Made by a program: the position numbers and the translations under genes. Of a DNA stretch of 49,572 bases, positions 19,308 through 27,317 are shown in pieces (position 1 is the first letter of the stretch; each line of letters starts with the position of its first letter). The notes under the pieces are model-generated. The model was not told where the DNA came from. It did no database searches and saw only the letters and a program-made list of their open reading frames with translations. Source of the stretch: Thiopseudomonas sp. (lineage in GTDB: Bacteria > Pseudomonadota > Gammaproteobacteria > Pseudomonadales > Pseudomonadaceae); contig JAHAYO010000083.1 of assembly GCA_018384595.1 (NCBI GenBank), forward strand, positions 1 to 49,572, written 5' to 3'.

Positions 19308-21209
19308 ATGACCGTGGAAACACAAAAACAAACCCTGGGTTTTCAAACCGAAGTTAAACAGCTGCTGCACCTGATGATTCACTCCCTGTATTCCAACAAG
19401 GAGATCTTCCTGCGCGAGCTGGTATCCAACGCCTCCGACGCTGCCGACAAGCTGCGCTTTGAAGCGCTGGCCAAGCCGGAGCTGCTGGAGCAAGACCCAG
19501 AGCTGAAAATCCGTATCAGCTTTGACAAGGAAGCCAACACCCTAACCATCGAAGATAACGCCATCGGCATGAGCCGTGACGAAGTGTTATCGCATCTGGG
19601 TACCATCGCCAAGTCCGGTACTGCCGAGTTTATGCAGCAACTGACCGGTGATCAGAAAAAAGACTCACAACTGATTGGCCAGTTTGGGGTTGGTTTTTAT
19701 TCCGCCTTTATCGTGGCGAAAAAGGTTGAGGTCTTTACCCGCCGCGCCGGTCTGGCCGCTGAAGAAGGCGTACTTTGGGCATCCGAGGGTGAAGGCGAGT
19801 TCGATATTGAAACTATCAACAAGCCCGAGCGCGGCAGCCGCATTGTGCTGCACCTGAAAGAGGATGAAAAAGAGTTTGCCGATGGCTGGCGCTTGCGCAA
19901 TATCATCACCAAATATTCCGACCACGTGGCGCTGCCCATTGAGCTGCCAAAAGAGCATTACGGTGAAGAAGACAAGCCGGCCGAGCAAGAATGGGAAGTG
20001 GTTAACCGTGCTAGCGCCCTGTGGACCCGTCCGCGCACCGAGGTGACAGAGGACGAGTACAAAGAGTTCTATAAGCACGTTGCCCACGATTTTGAAGACC
20101 CGCTGAGCTGGAGCCACAACAAGGTTGAAGGCAAGCTGGAATACACCTCGCTGTTGTATGTACCGGCGCGCGCACCCTTTGATTTGTATCAGCGTGAAGC
20201 ACCGCGCGGCTTGAAGCTGTATGTGCAGCGCGTGTTTATCATGGATCAGGCTGACGAGTTTTTACCGCTGTACCTGCGCTTTATCAAGGGCGTGGTGGAC
20301 TCCAACGACCTGTCACTGAACGTCTCCCGTGAAATTTTGCAAAAAGATCCGGTCATCGACAGCATGAAAACCGCGCTGACCAAGCGCTCGCTGGACATGC
20401 TGGAGAAAATGGCGAAAAACGATGCCGAAAGCTACGCTAAAGTGTGGGCCGCTTTTGGCCAGGTGCTAAAAGAAGGTCCGGCGGAAGATTTTGCCAACAA
20501 GGAAAAAATTGCCGGCCTGCTGCGTTTTGCCTCCACCAATGGCACTGACGGCACGCAAAATGTATCGCTGGCCGACTATATTGGCCGGGTAAAAGAAGGT
20601 CAGGACAAAATCTATTTCCTCACTGGCGACAGCCACGATCACATCAAAAACAGCCCGCATCTGGAAGTATTCCGCAAGAAGGGCATCGAAGTGTTGCTGA
20701 TGTCTGACCGCATTGACGAATGGCTGATGACCTATCTGACCGAATTTGACGGTAAGACTTTCGTTGATGTGGCCCGTGGCGATTTGGATTTGGGTGCGCT
20801 GGACTCAGAAGAAGACAAAAAAGCCCAGGAAGAAGTGGCCAAAGATAAAGAAGCACTGGTTGAGCGTCTCAATGGCGTACTGAAAGATCAGGTGGCCGAG
20901 GTACGAGTCTCCCATCGTCTGACCGACTCGCCGGCGATTTTGGCCATTGGTGAGCAGGATTTGGGCTTGCAAATGCGCCAGATTCTTGAAGCTTCCGGCC
21001 AGAAAGTGCCTGAGTCCAAGCCTGTATTCGAGTTCAATCCGACTCACCCGCTGCTGGAAAAGCTCGATAACGAGGCCGATGAAGACCGCTTTGCCGACTT
21101 AGCGCTGATTCTATTTGATCAGGCTGCACTGGCCGCCGGTGACAGCATCAAAGACCCAGCCGCCTATGTGCAGCGCCTGAATAAGCTGCTGGTAGAAATG
21201 GCGGGCTAA
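19308..21209 (+). CDS. htpG: Chaperone HtpG (bacterial Hsp90)
   Basis: ATP-dependent cytosolic chaperone (633 aa). N-terminal GHKL ATPase: [15 protein letters not shown], the nucleotide motif DNAIGM at 83-88, [10 protein letters not shown] and [14 protein letters not shown]. Middle domain: [20 protein letters not shown], and the catalytic-arginine motif [12 protein letters not shown]-terminal dimerisation domain ends the protein. I start at ATG 19308, which gives the normal N-terminus ([19 protein letters not shown]); TGGAG lies just upstream. One oddity: the first Gly of the usual DNGIGM motif is Ala (A85). It sits behind a sigma32 promoter and ends in a strong terminator. Confidence 0.98.
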   Translation: MTVETQKQTLGFQTEVKQLLHLMIHSLYSNKEIFLRELVSNASDAADKLRFEALAKPELLEQDPELKIRISFDKEANTLTIEDNAIGMSRDEVLSHLGTIAKSGTAEFMQQLTGDQKKDSQLIGQFGVGFYSAFIVAKKVEVFTRRAGLAAEEGVLWASEGEGEFDIETINKPERGSRIVLHLKEDEKEFADGWRLRNIITKYSDHVALPIELPKEHYGEEDKPAEQEWEVVNRASALWTRPRTEVTEDEYKEFYKHVAHDFEDPLSWSHNKVEGKLEYTSLLYVPARAPFDLYQREAPRGLKLYVQRVFIMDQADEFLPLYLRFIKGVVDSNDLSLNVSREILQKDPVIDSMKTALTKRSLDMLEKMAKNDAESYAKVWAAFGQVLKEGPAEDFANKEKIAGLLRFASTNGTDGTQNVSLADYIGRVKEGQDKIYFLTGDSHDHIKNSPHLEVFRKKGIEVLLMSDRIDEWLMTYLTEFDGKTFVDVARGDLDLGALDSEEDKKAQEEVAKDKEALVERLNGVLKDQVAEVRVSHRLTDSPAILAIGEQDLGLQMRQILEASGQKVPESKPVFEFNPTHPLLEKLDNEADEDRFADLALILFDQAALAAGDSIKDPAAYVQRLNKLLVEMAG

Positions 21210-21228
21210 TCAACTGCCCAGGTTAAAG

Positions 21229-21263
21229 GCCCCCGCTGGATGAGTCTGGCGGGGGCTTTTTTT
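21229..21263 (+). terminator. Intrinsic terminator of htpG
   Basis: GCCCCCGC / GCGGGGGC stem with a 12-nt loop, followed by seven T. Confidence 0.9.
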
Positions 21264-21356
21264 GTGCCGTTTAGCTACGCCAAAGCTTAAATGACGCCTC
21301 ATCAACCCCATGCTTTTGCTAAACTCGCCAGTCCCTGTTTGATACGGCAGTTGATT

Positions 21357-22505
21357 ATGCGGCGTGGTTGGGTGATAGGCGGTGCGGGTATCTTGGTGCT
21401 GGTGGCGTTAATGGGCTGGAGCCGCTGGCGTGGCGAGGCGGTTAGCGTGTTGCAGGTGCAGCAGCGGCCGCTGGAACAGTGGGTGGTGGCCAGTGGTCAG
21501 GTACGCTCTCAGTCGCTGGCGCGCATGGGGGCGGAAATTACCGGTACGGTGGCGCAGCGCCATGTGCGCGAGGGCGATCAGGTCGCTGCCGGCGACCTGC
21601 TGATCAGCTTGCAGGCTGACGATTGGCAGGCGCAGTTGCAGCAGGCGCAAACCGCGCTGGATCAGTTGCGTAACCAGCTGTATCCGCAGGCCGTACACAC
21701 ATTGCAGGAAGCCCGTCTGGCTTGGCAACAGTCTGAGCGCGAGGCGCAGCGGCGCATGCAGCTGGCCAAGGATGACATGCTGGCTACCGAGCAGGCCGAG
21801 CAGGCTGAATTGCAGGCCAAAATCCGTAAAGCTACCTTGAAACGCGCCGAACTAGCAGAACATGCCCTTAAACCCGGTGGTGATGAAGAGCGCTTGTTGC
21901 AGCACAAGCTGGAGCTGGCGCGTGCTAGTTTGGCCAAGACGCGCATTCATGCGCCCTTTGCCGGAAGGGTGCAAACCCGCAACGTTGAGCCGGGCGATCA
22001 GGTACAGCCTGGTAAGGTTTTGCTAGAAATTGCGCGACTGGACGACCTGGAAGTCGTCGCTGCGGTTGATGAGAAATACATGGCTCCTTTGGCTTTAGAG
22101 CAGCGGGCGGTGGTGATTGCAGACGCTTGGCCACAGCAGGAACTGCAGGCGCAGGTCAGCTTTCTGGCACCGGCGGTGGATGAGGCGGGCGGCACGCTGG
22201 ATGTGCATCTGCAGGTGGATGATCCGCAGCGTTTGCTGCGTCAAGGCATGACGGTATCGGTCAGTGTGCTGACCGCCAGCAAGCCGCAGGCATGGGTGGT
22301 GCCGCGAGATTACCTACAGCAGCAGTCCGTATGGCGGCTGCAGGATGGCCGTTTGCAGCAGGTTCCGGTCACTATAGGGCTGCAAACCAGCACTCAGGTT
22401 GAGGTCCTGTCTGGCCTGCATGGCGGTGATTGGCTGGTGCTGCCGCACCAGCGTTTGCAGCAGGGCGCTCGCCTGCGCGTTGGGCAGATCATTTCCCATG
22501 ATTGA
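21357..22505 (+). CDS. Periplasmic adaptor (HlyD/MacA/DevB-like membrane fusion protein) of an ABC exporter
   Basis: 382-aa adaptor anchored by one N-terminal membrane helix (WVIGGAGILVLVALMGW). The order is classic: a beta-barrel/lipoyl half (VASGQVRSQSLARMGAEITGTV, VREGDQVAAGDLL), a long alpha-helical hairpin with Gln/Ala/Glu-rich heptads (about 85-185), the second lipoyl half (THAPFAGRV-like IHAPFAGRVQTRNVEPGDQV), then beta-barrel and proximal domains. The open frame reaches up to 21291. I chose ATG 21357 because the membrane helix then begins at once; no good ribosome site decides it. It overlaps the permease gene by 8 nt. Substrate unknown. Confidence 0.86.
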   Translation: MRRGWVIGGAGILVLVALMGWSRWRGEAVSVLQVQQRPLEQWVVASGQVRSQSLARMGAEITGTVAQRHVREGDQVAAGDLLISLQADDWQAQLQQAQTALDQLRNQLYPQAVHTLQEARLAWQQSEREAQRRMQLAKDDMLATEQAEQAELQAKIRKATLKRAELAEHALKPGGDEERLLQHKLELARASLAKTRIHAPFAGRVQTRNVEPGDQVQPGKVLLEIARLDDLEVVAAVDEKYMAPLALEQRAVVIADAWPQQELQAQVSFLAPAVDEAGGTLDVHLQVDDPQRLLRQGMTVSVSVLTASKPQAWVVPRDYLQQQSVWRLQDGRLQQVPVTIGLQTSTQVEVLSGLHGGDWLVLPHQRLQQGARLRVGQIISHD

Positions 22506-23724
22506 CACCCTACTGGCCCGATTATGGATCGAACGGCGCATTGCTTGGCGCTTTTTGGCTGAAAACCCACTGCAAGGTCTGTTAATTGGCATTGCCATTG
22601 CCGTGGGTACGGCCGTGATTATTTTTATCACCAGCATCATGCATGGCCTGCAGCAAAACACCATCAATAAGACCTTGGGCAGTCAGGCACACATCAAGCT
22701 AGAGGCGGCACGCCTGTACAATCGACTGCCGCAGACGCTGGCTGCCAGCCGTCCGCTGCTGCTGGAAACACCGCGCTCCCAACCGCTGCGCCGCATCGAT
22801 AGCTGGCAGCTGCTGGTGCAAGAGCTGGACCGAGTGGAGGGCCTCACGGCGGTATCACCGCTGGTGTCGGGGCCAGCGCTGGTGCAGCGGGGTAGGGCTA
22901 CGGCGTCGGTGGTGGTCAATGGTATTGACCCCGAACGTTACCGTAAAATTGTCAACCTGCCGCAGCACATGGAGCAGGGGAATTACCGTATTCAGAGCGA
23001 AGATGCTTTGATCGGTAGCGAACTGGCGCAAGATCTGGGCGTGCAGCCCGGCGACACACTGAGCCTGCTGGCCGGCGATGGACGTAGTGCGCGGGTGCGC
23101 ATTGCCGGCATATTCAGCATGGGCATCCAAGAGCTGGACAGCCGCCAGCTGTATGTTGACCTGAAACAGGCGCAAACCCTGCTGAACTTGGCCGGTGGCG
23201 TAACGGTACTGGAAGTGCGCATTGGCGAAATTTTTACTGCCCGCGATTGGGCCGCGCGGTTGGCACGCCTGACCGGCCTGTACAGCCGTAACTGGATGGA
23301 CAATAACAGCCAGTTGCTGAATGCCTTGCGTTCGCAAAGCATGACAACGCAGATGATTCGTACCTTTGTTGGGTTGGTCGTGGCGTTGGGCATTGCCAGC
23401 GTGCTGGCGGTCAGCGTGGTGCAGCGCACCCGCGAAGTGGGAATTTTGCGTGCCATGGGCAGCTCTCGCGAGCAAATCTTGCGCGTATTTTTGCTGCAGG
23501 GTGCCATGCTGGGCGCGATTGGTGCGGTATTTGGCATGCTCGGCGGCTACGGGCTGGTGCACCTGTTTAACAACCTTGGCTCGCGCCTGTTTTATGTTGC
23601 CGTACAACCGGAGGTGACCCTTGCCGCGCTGCTGACCGCCATTGGTGCCGGTGTGGTGGCGGCCGCGTTACCGGCGCGGCGCGCCTCCCGTTATGATCCG
23701 GCGGTGGCGATTCGTTATGTCTGA
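22498..23724 (+). CDS. ABC exporter permease of the FtsX/MacB/DevC type
   Basis: 408-aa inner-membrane permease. One N-terminal membrane helix (about 23-45, GLLIGIAIAVGTAVIIFI), a large periplasmic domain (about 50-275), and three C-terminal helices of the FtsX domain (FVGLVVALGIASVLAVSVVQ, REVGILRAMGSSREQI coupling region, then two more). It lacks a fused ATPase, unlike MacB; the ATPase is the next gene. Start at ATG 22498, overlapping the adaptor by 8 nt; its own stop overlaps the ATPase start by 8 nt. The gene order adaptor-permease-ATPase matches DevBCA-type exporters. Confidence 0.87.
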   Translation: MIDTLLARLWIERRIAWRFLAENPLQGLLIGIAIAVGTAVIIFITSIMHGLQQNTINKTLGSQAHIKLEAARLYNRLPQTLAASRPLLLETPRSQPLRRIDSWQLLVQELDRVEGLTAVSPLVSGPALVQRGRATASVVVNGIDPERYRKIVNLPQHMEQGNYRIQSEDALIGSELAQDLGVQPGDTLSLLAGDGRSARVRIAGIFSMGIQELDSRQLYVDLKQAQTLLNLAGGVTVLEVRIGEIFTARDWAARLARLTGLYSRNWMDNNSQLLNALRSQSMTTQMIRTFVGLVVALGIASVLAVSVVQRTREVGILRAMGSSREQILRVFLLQGAMLGAIGAVFGMLGGYGLVHLFNNLGSRLFYVAVQPEVTLAALLTAIGAGVVAAALPARRASRYDPAVAIRYV

Positions 23725-24397
23725 CGCCACTTTACGTCTGCAGCAGCTGGGCAAAACCTTTGAGCCGGGTACACCGCGAGCGGCGACTGTGCTGCAGGAC
23801 ATCAGCTTTGAGCTCAATTCTGGCGAGCTTTGTGCATTAACCGGCCCGTCTGGATCAGGCAAAAGCACCCTGCTTAACTTGATGGGATTGCTGGATACTC
23901 CAAGCGAGGGCGAGCTGCATATTTGTGGTCAGGCCACTCGCCATCTGGACGATGCCGCACGCACCGCCTTGCGCGCCCATTACATAGGCTTTGTCTTTCA
24001 GTTTCACCACCTGATTGGTGCCTTTAATGTGCTCGACAACGTACTGATGCCATTGATGTTGCAGCAGGGCAAACCCAGTCGCCCACAGCTGGAGTTTGCT
24101 CGTTACCTGCTGGATGCCGTGGGGCTGGCTGGCATGGAAAGTCGCTCGGCCAAAACATTGTCCGGTGGTCAGCAGCAGCGGGTGGCCATTGCACGCGCCA
24201 TGATTAACAAGCCCGCACTGCTCTTGGCGGATGAGCCGACCGGTAATCTGGACACCCAAACTGCCGAAGACGTCTTTGCCTTGTTTGAACAATTTAACCG
24301 CGACACCGGCTGCGTCACCCTGATTGTCACCCATGACCCGCGCCTCAGCGCCCGCTGTCCACGTCGATTGGACTTGCTGGATGGGCGCTTGTTGTAA
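23717..24397 (+). CDS. ABC exporter ATP-binding protein (LolD/DevA/MacB-NBD type)
   Basis: 226-aa cytoplasmic ATPase. Walker [10 protein letters not shown], the Q-loop [22 protein letters not shown], signature [14 protein letters not shown], Walker [13 protein letters not shown], and the H-loop THD are all intact. This subtype works with FtsX-like permeases. I start at ATG 23717, which overlaps the permease stop (ATGTCTGA) and avoids an upstream Arg-rich shadow. It ends 6 nt from the convergent zinc-ribbon nuclease gene. Confidence 0.92.
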   Translation: MSDATLRLQQLGKTFEPGTPRAATVLQDISFELNSGELCALTGPSGSGKSTLLNLMGLLDTPSEGELHICGQATRHLDDAARTALRAHYIGFVFQFHHLIGAFNVLDNVLMPLMLQQGKPSRPQLEFARYLLDAVGLAGMESRSAKTLSGGQQQRVAIARAMINKPALLLADEPTGNLDTQTAEDVFALFEQFNRDTGCVTLIVTHDPRLSARCPRRLDLLDGRLL

Positions 24398-24403
24398 CGG
24401 GCG

Positions 24404-25399
24404 TTAGCTGGGTAGCAGCTGCTCAATATGGTCGAGGAAGTTGCTTTCGTTGGTGAATGTCATGTCGTACATGCTGCTCAGACCTTGCGCTTGATCGTCT
24501 TCTAGGCCGATAACGCAGAGTACAAACTGCTGGCTGTCCAGCTGCAGGCGTTTGCGAAGATTGACGAATTTGTCGATCTGCTGGCGAAATTCGCCGGTTT
24601 TGCACTCGATGCACACAGGAATGCTGCCATTGAGCAGGAAGAATACATCCAGTTCGTGCTGGTCTTCGTTGGGGAAGTGAATAGTCAGGTTGCGCAGGCA
24701 GGATGCATTGAGCTGCTTCTCGTTGATCAGCTCCAGCAACTTGATAAAGACATACCATTCAAGCCATTCACCAGCAAAAAACTCGGTAACTGCCTGCGCA
24801 CTCTGTAAGGTTAGGCGTACCACCTTTTCATCTTTCTGGTAGTTGTAGCGACTGACAAAGCTGTATTTGTACAGTTCTTGACAAAATTGGGTGATCTGGC
24901 GGATTTCTTTCTGGCTGTTTTTTGCAAGTTGCAGATTGAAAAAGGTATGGCCCTTGCGCTGGCGATAACGGATTTGCTCTACCACCAGCTTGAGCACATC
25001 ATAATTATCACCAATATTGCGGGCAACTTCGTCGAAAAATCCGCTGGTGTCGATGGATTTTTCGTTGACGTCCAGTTTGATGCCTTTTTGCTTGAACCAT
25101 TGAACAATGGCCAAATGCTGTTGGCTTTCAGCCAACAGATTACTGTTGTTGATGTCCAGCTCATGCAGGCTGGTGTCGGCGCTCGCCGCATTGCTGGCGG
25201 TTGGTGTACCGGATTGCTGGCGTAAACCCTGTAATTCCTTGCCGATGGCCATATAGCGATCCAGCAGGCGCGTTACAAAATCAACCGTGTTGTGGATGGG
25301 GTTGACGGCCTGGCACTGCGGGCACTTGACCGCTTGTCCTATGTAATTATTGGAAACTTCCCTGAGATGATTGCACTGGTTGCAACGAAAAAGCGCCAT
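24404..25399 (-). CDS. Zinc-ribbon protein with a C-terminal PD-(D/E)XK (DUF1887-like) nuclease domain
   Basis: 331 aa. The N-terminus is a four-cysteine zinc ribbon (C6, C9, C26, C29). A charged helical middle region spans about 85-200. The C-terminal part has [12 protein letters not shown] (206-217) and then [10 protein letters not shown]...[11 protein letters not shown]251 and E265-x-K267 make a plausible PD-(D/E)XK metal site. The WLE plus ELDV...ECKTG combination resembles DUF1887, the nuclease domain of Card1/Can2-type proteins, but no CARF domain is present. The gene lies alone on the minus strand between two plus-strand ABC operons and is visibly AT-richer than its neighbours, hinting at transfer. 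The substrate is unknown; a restriction, repair or RNA-cleaving role is inference. Confidence 0.75.
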   Translation of the reverse strand: MALFRCNQCNHLREVSNNYIGQAVKCPQCQAVNPIHNTVDFVTRLLDRYMAIGKELQGLRQQSGTPTASNAASADTSLHELDINNSNLLAESQQHLAIVQWFKQKGIKLDVNEKSIDTSGFFDEVARNIGDNYDVLKLVVEQIRYRQRKGHTFFNLQLAKNSQKEIRQITQFCQELYKYSFVSRYNYQKDEKVVRLTLQSAQAVTEFFAGEWLEWYVFIKLLELINEKQLNASCLRNLTIHFPNEDQHELDVFFLLNGSIPVCIECKTGEFRQQIDKFVNLRKRLQLDSQQFVLCVIGLEDDQAQGLSSMYDMTFTNESNFLDHIEQLLPS

Positions 25400-25516
25400 G
25401 ATTGCCTCGCGTCTCGGATGCTGAATAACTAACAGAACCAGCCATTATAAGGGGCTTTTATCGAGGCGCAAGTTTAATCCTTGGCCTGTCTAGTCAGTAA
25501 AATTAACGGATAATAA

Positions 25517-25620
25517 GGGCTGTTTGGGTGCTGGATACTAATAAACAGCCCTCGCTAGCCAACCCCCACAGCACACAAAACACAGACACCCTATCAGCGC
25601 GAACGGGGTGCCTTTTTGTT
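25517..25620 (+). ncRNA. Candidate small RNA between the nuclease gene and the gldA-like operon
   Basis: A GATAAT -10-like hexamer (25509-25514, poor -35) precedes a 9-bp hairpin GGGCTGTTT (25517-25525) / AAACAGCCC (25543-25551). An unstructured C/A-rich stretch with ACACAAAACACA follows, then a weak terminator CACCC (25587-25591) / GGGTG (25606-25610) with CCTTTTT. The layout (hairpin, A-rich single strand, terminator) suits an Hfq-binding sRNA of about 100 nt, but each element is modest. Otherwise these elements would be leader features of the downstream ATPase gene. Confidence 0.3.
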
Positions 25621-25664
25621 ATAGTGCTGCAGTTTTAGGGCCCACGATTACAAGGTGTTGCGCA

Positions 25665-26585
25665 ATGATTGAGGTGTTCGGTCTGGGCAAGCGTTTTGCA
25701 GGTAAACCTGCGGTGCGGGGGCTGTCTTTTTGTGTGCAGCCTGGTGAGGTGGTTGGTTTTTTGGGCCCCAATGGCGCGGGCAAGTCCACCACCATGCGGA
25801 TGCTCAGCGGTTTTTTGACGCCGGACGCAGGCGAAGTGCGGCTGTGCGGGTTGGATGTCCAGCGCCAGACGGTGGCGGCGCAGCGCCTGCTGGGCTATCT
25901 GCCCGAGGGTGCGCCCTGCTATGGTGAAATGCAAGTGGGCGCTTTTCTGGCTTTTATCGGCAAGGTTCGCGGCTATAAAGGGGCAGAACTGGCGCAGCGC
26001 GTACAGCGGGTGCTGGATTTGCTGGAGCTGGGTGAGGTGTGCGCTCAGCGCATCGATACGCTGTCCAAGGGTTTCAACCGGCGGGTGGGACTGGCGCAGG
26101 CGGTGTTGCATGATCCGCAGGTGCTGATACTGGATGAGCCCACCGATGGGCTAGATCCCAACCAAAAGCATCAGGTACGCGAGCTGATACGTGGGCTGTC
26201 GCCGGGGCGTACCATCATTATTTCTACCCACATTCTGGAAGAAGTCAGCGCACTGTGCAGTCGAGTGCTGCTGATTGGTCAGGGTGAGCTGCTGGCCGAT
26301 GCTACGCCGCATGAGCTGGAAAAACAGTCGCGCTACTGGCAGGCGGTTACTCTGCGCTGTCGGCAACCGTTGGATGCGGGCCTGTTGGCGCAGGTGCCGG
26401 GTGTGCAGGCGGTGGAGCCGGCAGGTGAGGGCGGCTGGACGCTGGTGCCCGAGCCGGGACAGGTGATTTATCCGGCGGTCAATGCGCTGTTGCAGCAGCA
26501 GGGCTGGGTGCCGGACGAGCTGACTATTGAGGCGGGGCGACTGGACGAAGTGTTTCGTCGCCTGACGCGGGGAGCACAGCAATGA
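25665..26585 (+). CDS. ABC transporter ATP-binding protein, GldA/NosF-like
   Basis: 306-aa ATPase of the ABC-2 type. Walker A GFLGPNGAGKSTTMRML, signature LSKGFNRRVGLAQAVLHDPQ, Walker B LILDEPTDGLDPNQ and the switch histidine in ISTHILEEV are intact. The C-terminal 80 residues are the usual extension of GldA/CcmA-type ATPases. A longer frame starts at 25608, but ATG 25665 has AAGGTG upstream and gives the standard N-terminus (MIEVFGLGKRFAGKPAVRG). It is the first of three tightly packed genes (ATPase, permease, GldG-like protein); the permease ATG overlaps its stop by 4 nt. Confidence 0.9.
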   Translation: MIEVFGLGKRFAGKPAVRGLSFCVQPGEVVGFLGPNGAGKSTTMRMLSGFLTPDAGEVRLCGLDVQRQTVAAQRLLGYLPEGAPCYGEMQVGAFLAFIGKVRGYKGAELAQRVQRVLDLLELGEVCAQRIDTLSKGFNRRVGLAQAVLHDPQVLILDEPTDGLDPNQKHQVRELIRGLSPGRTIIISTHILEEVSALCSRVLLIGQGELLADATPHELEKQSRYWQAVTLRCRQPLDAGLLAQVPGVQAVEPAGEGGWTLVPEPGQVIYPAVNALLQQQGWVPDELTIEAGRLDEVFRRLTRGAQQ

Positions 26586-27316
26586 ATCCTTTACGCACGT
26601 TGGTAGCCCGCGAGTTTGCGGCCTATTTTGCCACGCCGTTGGCGCTGGTTTTTTTGCTGGTGTTTCTGGTGCTGGCGGCGGCGCTGCCGTTTTATATGGG
26701 CGGCTTTTACGAGAACGAGCAGGCCGACTTGCAGGTGTTTTTTGCCTTTCATCCTTGGTTGTACCTGCTGCTGTTGCCAGCGCTGGGTATGCGTCTGTGG
26801 TCGGAGGAACGGCGCAGCGGCAGCATCGAGTTGCTGATGACCCTGCCGGTCGCTACTGGCTGGCTGGTGCTGAGCAAGTTTTTGGCGGCTTGGCTATTTG
26901 CTGGGCTGGCGCTGCTGCTGACGTTTCCGATGCTGTTGACGGTGAACTTTTTGGGCAGTCCAGACAATGGCGCGATTCTGGCGGGTTATCTAGGCAGCCT
27001 GCTGTTGGCGGGGGCGTTTCTGGCGGTCAGTGCTTGCCTATCGGCGGTCAGCAAGAGCCCAGTGGTGGCGTTTATCAGTGCGCTGGTGGTGTGCTTTGTG
27101 TGTGTGGTGGCCGGGCACGGCATGGTGCTGGATGCCTTTCGCGGCTGGGCACCGCAAGCTTGGCTGGATCTGCTGGCTTCAATGAGTTTTCTCACCCGCT
27201 TTCAAGCCATTAGCCGTGGCGTGCTGGATGGGCGTGATCTGCTGTTTTTTGTCAGTTTTATTACGTGTTGGCTGCTGGCCAACGCTGTGTTGCTGGACTT
27301 GAAGAAGGCCGACTGA
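26582..27316 (+). CDS. ABC-2 type permease, GldF-like
   Basis: 244-aa inner-membrane permease with six predicted membrane helices. Typical features are the RTLVAREFAAYFATPLALVFLLVFL first helix region, LLPALGMRLWSEERRSGSIELLMTLPV (coupling segment with the EER-GSIE motif of ABC-2 permeases), and the later SFLTRFQAISRGVLDGRD loop. It starts inside the ATPase stop (ATGA) and is followed by the GldG-like gene after one nt. Together the three resemble the GldF-GldG-GldA exporter; no gliding genes are near, so the cargo is unknown. Confidence 0.88.
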   Translation: MNPLRTLVAREFAAYFATPLALVFLLVFLVLAAALPFYMGGFYENEQADLQVFFAFHPWLYLLLLPALGMRLWSEERRSGSIELLMTLPVATGWLVLSKFLAAWLFAGLALLLTFPMLLTVNFLGSPDNGAILAGYLGSLLLAGAFLAVSACLSAVSKSPVVAFISALVVCFVCVVAGHGMVLDAFRGWAPQAWLDLLASMSFLTRFQAISRGVLDGRDLLFFVSFITCWLLANAVLLDLKKAD

Positions 27317-27317
27317 G

